Source of the DNA: Allopontixanthobacter confluentis
Lineage (GTDB): Bacteria; Pseudomonadota; Alphaproteobacteria; Sphingomonadales; Sphingomonadaceae
DNA length: 64,000 nucleotides
NCBI RefSeq assembly: GCF_009827615.1
Contig: NZ_WTYU01000002.1
Location: 603,020 to 667,019 of the forward strand
Reading direction: 5' to 3'
The notes beneath the pieces were generated by a model. The model did not search any database and was not told the DNA's origin. It saw nothing but the letters and a program-made list of their open reading frames with translations. Positions 1-7,494 of this stretch are shown in pieces (position 1 is the stretch's first letter; every line of letters starts with the position of its first letter). A program made the translations under genes and the position numbers.

Positions 1-517
1 AGATCGCTTCGCCCCAATCAAGGCTGGCGGCGCCCTGTTCACCTGTAAGGCTGGCAAGATTTTCAAAAACCCGTGCCGGAAAAGCCGCAGGCACGCCGAA
101 TTTGCCGCCGGGGTATTCCGTAAAAGTGACGGCTGATCCCTGTGCCAGCGCGCGCAGAAATTCCGGCTCTATAAAGGGCATGTCAGCCAGCATGATAACC
201 AGCCGTTTGCATGGGTTTGCGGCTTCCGCCGCTGCGCGGATCGACCCTGCAATGCCATTGTCCCGTTCATGGTTTATCACCCGCTCCCACCCTTGCAACT
301 GGCCTGCAAAGCGGGGCGGCTGCGGCGCGGTTACAATCAGCCGGCGGAGAAAACCTGCGTGTTCGGCGCTGTCTGTCGCCCATTGCCCCACCGGCCTGCC
401 GCCCAGATCTGCGTCGAGCTTTCCGCCGCCAAAACGCGTGCCCCGTCCGGCAGCAAGCACCGCCACCACAATGCCGCTCTCGATGGAGCGGTCATTGCGC
501 AGGCTGGAGTGCTTCAT
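1..517 (-). CDS. MocA/MobA-like molybdenum cofactor nucleotidyltransferase, 3' end off window
   Basis: About 172 N-terminal residues are visible; the gene continues past the left edge. After a short N-terminal stretch comes VAVLAAGRGTRFGGGKL, the nucleotide-binding signature of MobA-like NTP transferases, and further on LVIMLADMPFI, the metal-binding Asp region (LxDMP). The family transfers CMP or GMP to molybdopterin, or acts on other sugar or cofactor substrates. The position behind an XdhC gene and three subunits of a molybdenum hydroxylase makes MocA (CTP:molybdopterin cytidylyltransferase) the likely role. The ATG at 517 overlaps the end of the XdhC gene by 26 bases in another frame, as expected in an operon. 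Seen: motif and overlap. Inferred: cytidylyl specificity. Confidence 0.8.
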   Translation of the reverse strand, partial: MKHSSLRNDRSIESGIVVAVLAAGRGTRFGGGKLDADLGGRPVGQWATDSAEHAGFLRRLIVTAPQPPRFAGQLQGWERVINHERDNGIAGSIRAAAEAANPCKRLVIMLADMPFIEPEFLRALAQGSAVTFTEYPGGKFGVPAAFPARVFENLASLTGEQGAASLDWGEAI

Positions 518-1364
518 ACTTGCCGGCAATTTCACTGAGGATCGACAAGGCGAGCGCGGTAGGCGTTCTGCAGGCCGCAATGGTGCCGATCGGCCCGCGA
601 ATGCGCGCTACATCATCTTCGCGAGCGCCTGCGGCCATCAATTGGGCAGTGCGGCTGATCCGGGCACTTTCGCCGCCCTGCGCGCCGATGTAGAATGCGC
701 GGCTGTCAAGCGAATGCATCAGAAGCGGCGTCTCCCATTCATGATCATGAAACAGCAATACCACCGCCGTCCATGCATCTGCGGCATCGAGCGCGGGCAT
801 CTGCCCCAGCGAGAGGCTATCTGGATCAAATGTTTCCACTGCGATGCCCGCCGCGCGGGCAAGGCGTTGCAGGGCGGCAAGTTCTGGCCCTTCGCCAAAA
901 ACCCGCAATTGCAGCGCGGGAATATAGCGGCGCTGCTGCATGAAGGGATTGGCTGCGAGCGGCAGAACTGCCATCTGCCGGTCCTGCAATCGCTGTGCGG
1001 CATCGCGGCAAGCCATAGAATCAGGTGCCGGATCAATCAGTATATCGAGCCCGCCGCCGCAGGGCAGGCGAAAATCTATCTGCGGTGATCCGCGCCCATA
1101 GCGTTTCACAACAGGCCCGGCGCAATCGCGGGCATCCCTGGCCAATTGCTGCTCCAGACAGCCATCAGCCAGACTGCCGGACAGCGCGCCATCGGGCCCG
1201 ATAGCCAGTTGCGCGCCCAGCCTGCGGGAAAAGCTCCCGTCGATGCCAACAATCGTGCACAGCGCAGTGCCGGGATTGCAGCAGGCCAGCAGTGCGGCGT
1301 GTTCCTCATCCCCCGTCAGCAAGCCGTGGTCAGTCTGCATCGCAGGGTTCGCCCGCCCGATCAT
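492..1364 (-). CDS. XdhC family protein (PaoD-like molybdenum cofactor maturation factor)
   Basis: A 290-residue protein. The N-terminal XdhC/CoxI domain is visible around residues 25-85 (CTIVGIDGSFSRRLGAQLAI, then GSLADGCLEQQLARD). A C-terminal Rossmann-like XdhC domain fills the rest (ALQRLARAAGIAVETFDPD; AVVLLFHDHEWETPLL; YIGAQGG; RGPIGTIAACRTPTALALSILSEI in part). XdhC proteins bind the molybdenum cofactor, promote its sulfuration and insert it into xanthine-oxidase-family enzymes; E. coli PaoD does this for PaoABC. It lies 2 bases after the Mo-subunit gene and overlaps the downstream MocA-like gene. A cytoplasmic chaperone role is inferred from the family and the operon. Confidence 0.88.
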   Translation of the reverse strand: MIGRANPAMQTDHGLLTGDEEHAALLACCNPGTALCTIVGIDGSFSRRLGAQLAIGPDGALSGSLADGCLEQQLARDARDCAGPVVKRYGRGSPQIDFRLPCGGGLDILIDPAPDSMACRDAAQRLQDRQMAVLPLAANPFMQQRRYIPALQLRVFGEGPELAALQRLARAAGIAVETFDPDSLSLGQMPALDAADAWTAVVLLFHDHEWETPLLMHSLDSRAFYIGAQGGESARISRTAQLMAAGAREDDVARIRGPIGTIAACRTPTALALSILSEIAGKYEALQPAQ

Positions 1365-1366
1365 TG

Positions 1367-3565
1367 TCAGTCAGCCGGCATGGCAGCCAGAACGCGGTCA
1401 GGCGTCATGGGGAAATCATGCAGCCGTGCGCCGCAGGCATTGTAAATGGCATTTGCGATTGCGCCTGCACCGCCGCACATGCCCAATTCGCCCACGCCCT
1501 TTGCCTGAATGGGGCTGGCTGCCCCATCACGTTCTTCCACCAGAATGACATCCATGTCAGGCACGTCGCGGTGCACCGGGACATGATATTCCGCCAGATC
1601 GCAATTCACCAGATGGCCGTCAACAGGGTCAAACAACAGGCTTTCTGTCAGCGCGCTGCCAATGCACCACACCATTCCGCCCAGGCATTGTGACCGGGCG
1701 GTTTTTTCGTTTAGCACGCGGCCAATGCCGAAAGCACCGGTCATCCGGCGCACACGAGTTTCACCTGTCCATTGGTTGACGGCGACTTCGGCAAAAAACG
1801 CGCCATAGCTTGATGCGGCGTAATCATCTTCGGTATCGCCCGGCTCGTAATGGCCGATTTTGGTGATGGCCTTGCCATCCAGAATTTCTGTCACAGGCCG
1901 CGTTTGGCCGCCCCATGAGGCAATGCCGTCTTTCAGGGTCAGATCATCCTTGGCAGCGCCAAGCAGCGATGCAATTTCTTCGGCGATCGCTTCGCAGGCA
2001 ACAAACACTGCCGAGCCTGATGATGCCGCACCCCAACTGCCGCCGGAACCCGGGCCGCGCGGATGCTTGGTATCGCCCAGTTCCACCAGCACGTCATCGC
2101 GGCTCATTCCCAGCATCTCACCGGCGATCTGGCCCAGAATTGCGTAAGTTCCGGTGCCGATATCGGTCATGTCGGTCTGGACCAGCGCAGTGCCATCGGC
2201 CTGCAAAGTCACGCGGGCCTTGGCTTCACCCACATTATGGACGCGGGCGGCAGACGCCACGCCAGTGCCGATCCACCATTCACCCTCACGCTGCATCCGC
2301 GGTGTGCGCGGCCCTGAATCCCAGCCAAATTTCGCTGCGCCTTCTTTCAGGCATTCAGCCAGCTTGCGCGAACTGAACGGCGTACCTTCGGAAGGGTGAA
2401 CCTCCGGAATATTGCGCAGGCGCAGTTCCACAGGGTCAATGCCCGCTTTTTCCGCCAATTCGTCCATCGCCGCTTCCAGCGCGGGCATACCCACCGCTTC
2501 GCCCGGGGCGCGGACTGAGCCTGCGGTCATGCGGTTGATGCGGGCCACTTCAATCTGCAGCACGCGGTTTTCTCCGCCATAGAGAAATTCGCTCGACTGG
2601 GTGACCGGTTCGGCAAATTCTTCATTCGGCAAATTGGATACCAGCGCTTCATGGCCAAATCCGGTCAGCTTGCCGTCGGCATCTGCTGCCAGACGCAGGC
2701 GCTGCGTGGTTTCGGACCGGCGCATGATGGTCTGGAAAACCTGCTGGCGGCTCATCACCACGCGCACGGGGCGGCCCAGTTCCATCGCCGCGACAGATGC
2801 CGCGACAACATCCTGGCTGACGCCGAGTTTGGACCCGAAGCCGCCGCCGACGAAGGGGGACAGCAGGCGCACTTTGCCTTCCTTCAGCCCCATGGCATCA
2901 GCCAGTTCGGTAATATTGTAATTCAGCATTTGCAGCGATGCATGGACAGTCAGCGTATCGCCGTCCCACTGGGCGATGGATGCGTGCGGCTCCATCGCGG
3001 CGCTGGCATGCCCTTCGGTGGAATAATGCAGATCGACGCTGGCGTCTGCCTGTTTCATCGCATGGGCCAGATCACCCTGCTGCGTCGCGCCATCTTCGGT
3101 CTCGCTGTCCGCCGCTTCGGGATCAAAGATTGCATCGGTATCTTCAGTGTAATCGAATTTCAGATGTTTGGCCGCATCACGCGCCTGTTCGAAAGTTTCG
3201 GCCACCACCAGCGCAATCGGCTGGCCCCAGTAATGCACTTCGCAGACATTCTGCTTGGGCGCTTCATTGGCAGTGCCTTGCGCGGCGCGCGCGGTCAGCC
3301 GTTTGTCGGTGATGACCTTGATGACGCCAGGCATGGACGAAACTGATTTTTCATCGATGGAATTGACCTGCCCCTTAGCAAATGGGGCGGTGACCAGAAC
3401 ACCTTCCAGACATTCGTCAAACGCATATTCCGCTGCATAGGTGGCGTTGCCGGTAACTTTCAATATGCCTTCGGGCCGGGTCAGCGGCTGGCCGATGATG
3501 CCTTGCGCTGTATGGTCCAGCACATTGCGATTATCGGGTTTGTCATGTTTGAAAAGTGCGGTCAT
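1367..3565 (-). CDS. Xanthine-oxidase-family molybdopterin-binding (large) subunit, PaoC-like
   Basis: A 732-residue catalytic subunit of a molybdenum hydroxylase. Near the N-terminus is the family opening IIGQPLTRPEGILKVTGNAT with ATYAAEY. Further on are FVGGGFGSKLG (Mo-pterin binding), GSVRAPGEAVGMPALEAAMD, GSGGSWGAASSGSAVF and, near the C-terminus, QAKGVGELGMCGGAGAIANA, which carries the conserved active-site Glu. I chose ATG 3565, which overlaps the stop of the FAD-subunit gene as ATGA, over a longer reading that starts eight codons upstream. Length and motifs fit the PaoC/YagR branch, which oxidises a broad range of aldehydes to acids. Substrate is inferred. It pairs with the FAD and 2Fe-2S subunits upstream. 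Confidence 0.9.
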   Translation of the reverse strand: MTALFKHDKPDNRNVLDHTAQGIIGQPLTRPEGILKVTGNATYAAEYAFDECLEGVLVTAPFAKGQVNSIDEKSVSSMPGVIKVITDKRLTARAAQGTANEAPKQNVCEVHYWGQPIALVVAETFEQARDAAKHLKFDYTEDTDAIFDPEAADSETEDGATQQGDLAHAMKQADASVDLHYSTEGHASAAMEPHASIAQWDGDTLTVHASLQMLNYNITELADAMGLKEGKVRLLSPFVGGGFGSKLGVSQDVVAASVAAMELGRPVRVVMSRQQVFQTIMRRSETTQRLRLAADADGKLTGFGHEALVSNLPNEEFAEPVTQSSEFLYGGENRVLQIEVARINRMTAGSVRAPGEAVGMPALEAAMDELAEKAGIDPVELRLRNIPEVHPSEGTPFSSRKLAECLKEGAAKFGWDSGPRTPRMQREGEWWIGTGVASAARVHNVGEAKARVTLQADGTALVQTDMTDIGTGTYAILGQIAGEMLGMSRDDVLVELGDTKHPRGPGSGGSWGAASSGSAVFVACEAIAEEIASLLGAAKDDLTLKDGIASWGGQTRPVTEILDGKAITKIGHYEPGDTEDDYAASSYGAFFAEVAVNQWTGETRVRRMTGAFGIGRVLNEKTARSQCLGGMVWCIGSALTESLLFDPVDGHLVNCDLAEYHVPVHRDVPDMDVILVEERDGAASPIQAKGVGELGMCGGAGAIANAIYNACGARLHDFPMTPDRVLAAMPAD

Positions 3566-4545
3566 GCTGTCAGCCCCGTTGCATCGCACAAGGCTGCGGC
3601 AAGCGCGCGCCGTGCCAGTGGAATCTTATAGTCATTTTCGCCGTAACCCTGCGCATTTTCGAGCAGGAGATCAGCCGCCTTGTCGAACAGTGTGAGCGAT
3701 GGCTTGGCGCCCACCAGCAATTCCCCGATGCGCGGATCATGCCATGGTTTATGCGCCAGCCCGCCAAACGCCAGATCAGCGCGCGTGATGGTGCCATCCG
3801 CCTGATCGACAATGGCCGCGACCGAACACATGGCAAAGGCATAGGATGAGCGTTCGCGCACCTTGCGGTAAATCTGCTGGCCCGAAACAGGCGGCGGCAA
3901 CAGCACTGCGGTGATGATGTCGCCATCTTCCAGCACATTTTCGCGCTGCGGCGTATCACCCGGCAGCAGATGAAAGTCGCGCACCGGAACGCTCCGTGTC
4001 GAACCATCGCCGCCAGCAATTTCGACCGTGGCATCAAGCGCGCACATCGCCACGGCCATGTCGCCGGGATAGGTCGCAATGCACTGGTCGCTGGTGCCCA
4101 GAATGGCATGCAGACGGGCAATGCCCTTGATCGCGCCGCAGCCTGAGCCGGGATCGCGCTTGTTACAGGGCTGGTCGATATTGGTGAAATAATAACAGCG
4201 CGTTCGCTGGCACAGATTGCCGCCAGTAGTGGCCTTGTTGCGCAATTGCTGGGTTGCACCGGCCAGAATGGCGCGGGCCAGCAAAGGATATTCGCCGCGA
4301 ATGCGCGCATCAGCCGCGGTCAGCGTGTTGGTGACAAGCGCGCCAATGCGCAAGCCGCCATCAGCTTCGGCGATAGTGTCCAGCGGCAGGGCACCCAGAT
4401 CAACCAGCGTAGCAGGTGTCTCAACCTGTAGCTTCATCAGGTCGAGCAGGTTGGTGCCGCCGGCAATCGCCATCGCGCCGCTATCGGCAACCAGCTGGCC
4501 TGCATGTTCCAGCCGCTCCGCGCGCTGATAATCAAACGGCTTCAT
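3562..4545 (-). CDS. FAD-binding medium subunit of molybdenum hydroxylase, PaoB-like
   Basis: A 327-residue subunit that carries electrons between the iron-sulfur subunit and FAD. The FAD pyrophosphate motif is at about residues 30-45 (AMAIAGGTNLLDLMK), and the second FAD motif is NKATTGGNLCQRTRCYYF. Cysteines in NLCQRTRC, QPCNKRDPGSGC match the extra 4Fe-4S binding insert known from E. coli PaoB, which ordinary xanthine dehydrogenase FAD subunits lack. The CO-dehydrogenase flavoprotein C-terminal domain follows. The start at ATG 4545 overlaps the stop of the 2Fe-2S gene as ATGA; a longer reading with 21 extra residues would run into that gene and is unlikely. Confidence 0.9.
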   Translation of the reverse strand: MKPFDYQRAERLEHAGQLVADSGAMAIAGGTNLLDLMKLQVETPATLVDLGALPLDTIAEADGGLRIGALVTNTLTAADARIRGEYPLLARAILAGATQQLRNKATTGGNLCQRTRCYYFTNIDQPCNKRDPGSGCGAIKGIARLHAILGTSDQCIATYPGDMAVAMCALDATVEIAGGDGSTRSVPVRDFHLLPGDTPQRENVLEDGDIITAVLLPPPVSGQQIYRKVRERSSYAFAMCSVAAIVDQADGTITRADLAFGGLAHKPWHDPRIGELLVGAKPSLTLFDKAADLLLENAQGYGENDYKIPLARRALAAALCDATGLTA

Positions 4546-5042
4546 AGCTCTGTCTCCGCGACTTCCCTGATGGCGGCAATGATGTTGGGATAGGCCCCGC
4601 AGCGGCACAGATTGCCGCTCATCCGCTCCCGAATTTCTTCGTCGGTAAGTTTGGGGGCCTGTTCCACATCACCGGTGGCATCACTGGGCCAGCCAGCGCG
4701 TATTTCCTCGATCAGGGCCGTTGCCGAACAAATCTGCCCGGGGGTGCAATATCCGCACTGGAAGCCGTCATGTTCCAGAAACGCCTTTTGCAGGGCGGAT
4801 GGCTGGTCAATTGTGCCCAATCCTTCGATGGTGGTTACCTCATCCCCGTCATGCATCACGGCAAGCGACAGGCAGCTGTTGATGCGAACGCCGTTCACCA
4901 GCACGGTGCAGGCCCCGCATTGGCCATGATCACAGCCTTTCTTGGTGCCGGACTGGCCCGCATCATGGCGGATGAAGTCGAGCAGGCTGACCCGTGGGTC
5001 ATCGGGCAGGTCGTAAGGCTGGTGATTGATTGAAATTGGCAT
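4542..5042 (-). CDS. 2Fe-2S small subunit of molybdenum hydroxylase, PaoA-like
   Basis: A 166-residue protein with two [2Fe-2S] domains. The plant-ferredoxin-type N-terminal cluster is formed by KKGCDHGQCGACTV plus a later Cys in INSCLSLA. The helical C-terminal cluster is formed by GFQCGYCTPGQ and GNLCRCGAYPNI. It passes electrons from the Mo site to FAD. ATG 5042 is preceded by AGAAGGATC, a good ribosome binding site; a longer open frame upstream lacks one. E. coli PaoA carries a Tat signal, but neither this start nor the upstream extension shows a twin-arginine signal, so the complex is probably cytoplasmic. First gene of the operon. Confidence 0.9.
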   Translation of the reverse strand: MPISINHQPYDLPDDPRVSLLDFIRHDAGQSGTKKGCDHGQCGACTVLVNGVRINSCLSLAVMHDGDEVTTIEGLGTIDQPSALQKAFLEHDGFQCGYCTPGQICSATALIEEIRAGWPSDATGDVEQAPKLTDEEIRERMSGNLCRCGAYPNIIAAIREVAETEL

Positions 5043-5204
5043 CCGGGATCCTTCTGTCTTGCGAACGCACGAAGCCATCATCGGGTCCGAAATTTGCCCG
5101 CGTTCCTTAGAAAAAAGGCACGGGGGCGGCGAGTTTTTTGCCAGCAGGGCGGAACAGATGGCAGGTTCGGCCCTTGTTAGCGTGAGACCATCCCCGATGG
5201 CACG

Positions 5205-5233
5205 AAAAAAATCAGGCCCGGACGCTGGCCTGA
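5205..5233 (-). terminator. Intrinsic-terminator-like hairpin in the leader of the aldehyde oxidase operon
   Basis: Read on the minus strand, a 7-bp perfect stem TCAGGCC/GGCCTGA (5227-5233 with 5212-5218, 8-base loop) is followed at once by seven T (5211-5205). No minus-strand gene ends just upstream. It lies about 165 bases ahead of the 2Fe-2S subunit start, so it either blocks antisense reads from the plus-strand genes at 5.3-9.7 kb or acts as an attenuator for the oxidase operon. The structure is seen; the role is inferred. Confidence 0.5.
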
Positions 5234-5275
5234 AATCAGCCCCGAATTCAAGCCGGGCCGGGCGAGCCATCCTGC

Positions 5276-5290
5276 AGGAGCAATACCATC
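5276..5290 (+). promoter_or_regulatory. Strong Shine-Dalgarno sequence leading to an ATC codon
   Basis: AGGAG at 5276-5280 is followed, after an ideal 7-base gap, by ATC at 5288 in the frame of the MBL-like gene. No ATG, GTG or TTG occurs in that frame between the stop at 5231 and the ATG at 5366. The site therefore points to a rare ATC start or to a lost base near the true start. Confidence 0.5.
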
Positions 5291-6049
5291 GAACATCTGG
5301 CAGAAAATTTCTGGAACATCCGCGGCGACTTCAAGATTGCCAAGGTCCTCAACATCGGCACCCACATGTCGCTCGTGCGGCGGCCGAACGGCAAATTTGT
5401 GCTGCTGGATTCCTACGATCTGGATGCGGATGACCAGCGCGAACTGATGGCGCTGACAGATGATGGCAACCAGATTGAAGCGGTGCTGAATGTCCACCCG
5501 TTTCACACCGTGCATTGCAAATCGATCAAGGAAATGCTGCCCCATGCGCGGTTGATCGGGACCAGGCGGCACCATAGCGAAGCTGCGCATCTCGACTGGG
5601 ATACCGACCTGATTGAAGATGAGGCCACCCAGCAGCAATTTTCCGATACGTTCGATTTTTCAATTCCCGACGGCGTGGATTTCATCCCCGAGGATGAGAG
5701 TATTCATGTCAGTTCCATTATTGTGCGGCACCGTGAAAGCGGCATCATCCACGTGGATGATACGCTGATGTTCCTGGATGTGCCGGCATTGCTGGAAAAA
5801 TTCGGCCCCGGCCCGCGCCTGCGGTTCCATCCCAATCTGGCAGGCGGCCTGGAAAAACGCGCCGGCGCCGCGGATGATTACATCCGCTGGGCCAAACAGC
5901 TTGGTCAGGACTGGGCGGATACGAAAATCATCTGCGCGGCGCATAAGGGCATCATGCGCCTGACGGACCAGACCTTTTCTGACATCATCGACAAGGCGCT
6001 GGAACACTCGATGCAGACGCTGGACGAGCACCGCGAAAAATATGGCTGA
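5288..6049 (+). CDS. MBL-fold-like hypothetical protein, apparent ATC start
   Basis: About 253 residues if translation begins at ATC 5288; the first canonical start (ATG 5366) would remove 26 residues. The bases before ATG 5366 read as good coding sequence (IEHLAENFWNIRGDFKIAKV) and no ribosome binding site precedes that ATG. The protein has a beta-rich opening with RRPNGKFVLLDSYDLD, then NVHPFHTVHCKSI, where HPFHTVH sits like the first metal motif of metallo-beta-lactamase-fold proteins, then ESGIIHVDDTLMFLD and ICAAHKGIM near the end. The classical HxHxDH motif is not intact, so catalysis is uncertain. Confident as a gene, less so about fold and start. Confidence 0.7.
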   Translation: MEHLAENFWNIRGDFKIAKVLNIGTHMSLVRRPNGKFVLLDSYDLDADDQRELMALTDDGNQIEAVLNVHPFHTVHCKSIKEMLPHARLIGTRRHHSEAAHLDWDTDLIEDEATQQQFSDTFDFSIPDGVDFIPEDESIHVSSIIVRHRESGIIHVDDTLMFLDVPALLEKFGPGPRLRFHPNLAGGLEKRAGAADDYIRWAKQLGQDWADTKIICAAHKGIMRLTDQTFSDIIDKALEHSMQTLDEHREKYG

Positions 6050-6113
6050 AAGCAGCGCTGTCGCTGCGTTTCAAATTCCTGATACCCCCTCTTTCTAAAC
6101 CCAAGGCAATCCC

Positions 6114-7493
6114 ATGACCGACAAACCCCTGCAAACAGTCAATCCGCTCACCGAAAAGGTTCTCGAAACCTATGCGATCATGTCGGACGAAGCGGCCATG
6201 GATGTAGTCCAGCAAAGCCATGACGCGTTTCTGGAATGGCGTTTGAAAAGCCTTGAGGAACGGGCCAGTGTCATCAGCGCCATTGGGGCAGAGCTGCGCA
6301 AGCGCAAGGAAGAATTCGCCCAGTTGATGACCGATGAAGTGGGCAAATTGCTTAGCGATTCCCGCAATGAAATCGAATTATGCGCCAGCATTTGCGATTA
6401 TACCGCCAAGAACGGGCCCGGGATGCTGGCGGATGAAGAACGCGAATTGCCCAAGGCGCGCGGGCTGATCACTTATGCGCCGCTGGGCGTGATTTATGGC
6501 ATCCAGCCATGGAACTTCCCCTGCTATCAGGCCATCCGCTATTCCATCTCCAGCCTGATGGTGGGCAATGGCGTGCTGTTGAAACACGCCGAAAACTGCA
6601 CCGGCAGCGGCCTGATGCTGCGCGATATTTACGAAGCTGCTGGCCTGCCCGAGGGTCTGTTCGGGGTGCTGTTGATTACCCATGACCAGTCCGACAAAAT
6701 CATCGAACACAGGCTGGTGCGCGGCGTGACGCTGACCGGCAGTGACAAGGCCGGCCGCGCCGTGGCGCAAAAGGCGGCGTCGGTATCAAAGAAAACCGTG
6801 CTGGAGTTGGGCTCTAATGATGCATATCTGGTGTTTGATGATGCCGATCTGGATCTGGCGATCAAGGCCTGCGCGCGCGGCCGATTGTTCAACAATGGCC
6901 AGACCTGCGTCAATGCCAAGCGTTTTATCGTGACGGAAAAGAACTATGACGCCTTTGTCGAAGGCTATGCCGCCATCTTCAAGGATGCGACCATGGGCGA
7001 CCCGAATGACGAAGCAACCAAGCTGGGGCCGCTGGTATCATGCAGCCAGCGTGACCAGGTGCATTCCCAGGTCGAAAAAAGCGTGGCCAAGGGCGCGAAA
7101 ATTGTCGCTGGTGGCAAAATTCCCGAGGGTGAGGGTTGGTTCTACCCGGCTACTGCGCTGGTCGATGTCGCCCCCGGGCAACCTGCCTATGATGACGAGA
7201 TTTTCGGGCCCGTTGCTGCCATTATCAAGGCCAAGGACGATGAAGACGCCATGCGTATCGCCAATGAAAGCCGCTATGGTCTGGGCGGCGGTATCTTCAG
7301 CAAGAATGTCGAACGGGCGGTAAAAATGGCCGCGACCCACTTCGATACAGGCATGGTGAACATCAACACGTACACCATTGCATCGCCATCCATGCCCTTC
7401 GGCGGAGTGAAGGATTCAGGTTATGGCCGCGAACATGGCGAAGTCGGGCTGAAGGAATTCGTCAACGTGAAATCCATCACGATCGCTTCCTGA
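6114..7493 (+). CDS. NAD(P)-dependent aldehyde / succinate-semialdehyde dehydrogenase (Sad-like)
   Basis: A 459-residue aldehyde dehydrogenase. The substrate/cofactor region PWNFPCYQAIRYSI is at about 140-153, the Rossmann GSDKAGRAVAQ near 205-215, the general base Glu in VLELGSND near 230, and the catalytic Cys in NNGQTCVNAKRF near 264. The overall pattern (NFPCYQ..., ELGSNDAYLV, GQTCVNAKRF) resembles E. coli Sad/YneI, which oxidises succinate semialdehyde and other aldehydes to acids. Two bases after its stop lies the start of the next flavoprotein gene, so the two are co-transcribed. Substrate is inferred from the family only. AAGG lies upstream of ATG 6114. Confidence 0.88.
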   Translation: MTDKPLQTVNPLTEKVLETYAIMSDEAAMDVVQQSHDAFLEWRLKSLEERASVISAIGAELRKRKEEFAQLMTDEVGKLLSDSRNEIELCASICDYTAKNGPGMLADEERELPKARGLITYAPLGVIYGIQPWNFPCYQAIRYSISSLMVGNGVLLKHAENCTGSGLMLRDIYEAAGLPEGLFGVLLITHDQSDKIIEHRLVRGVTLTGSDKAGRAVAQKAASVSKKTVLELGSNDAYLVFDDADLDLAIKACARGRLFNNGQTCVNAKRFIVTEKNYDAFVEGYAAIFKDATMGDPNDEATKLGPLVSCSQRDQVHSQVEKSVAKGAKIVAGGKIPEGEGWFYPATALVDVAPGQPAYDDEIFGPVAAIIKAKDDEDAMRIANESRYGLGGGIFSKNVERAVKMAATHFDTGMVNINTYTIASPSMPFGGVKDSGYGREHGEVGLKEFVNVKSITIAS

Positions 7494-7494
7494 A

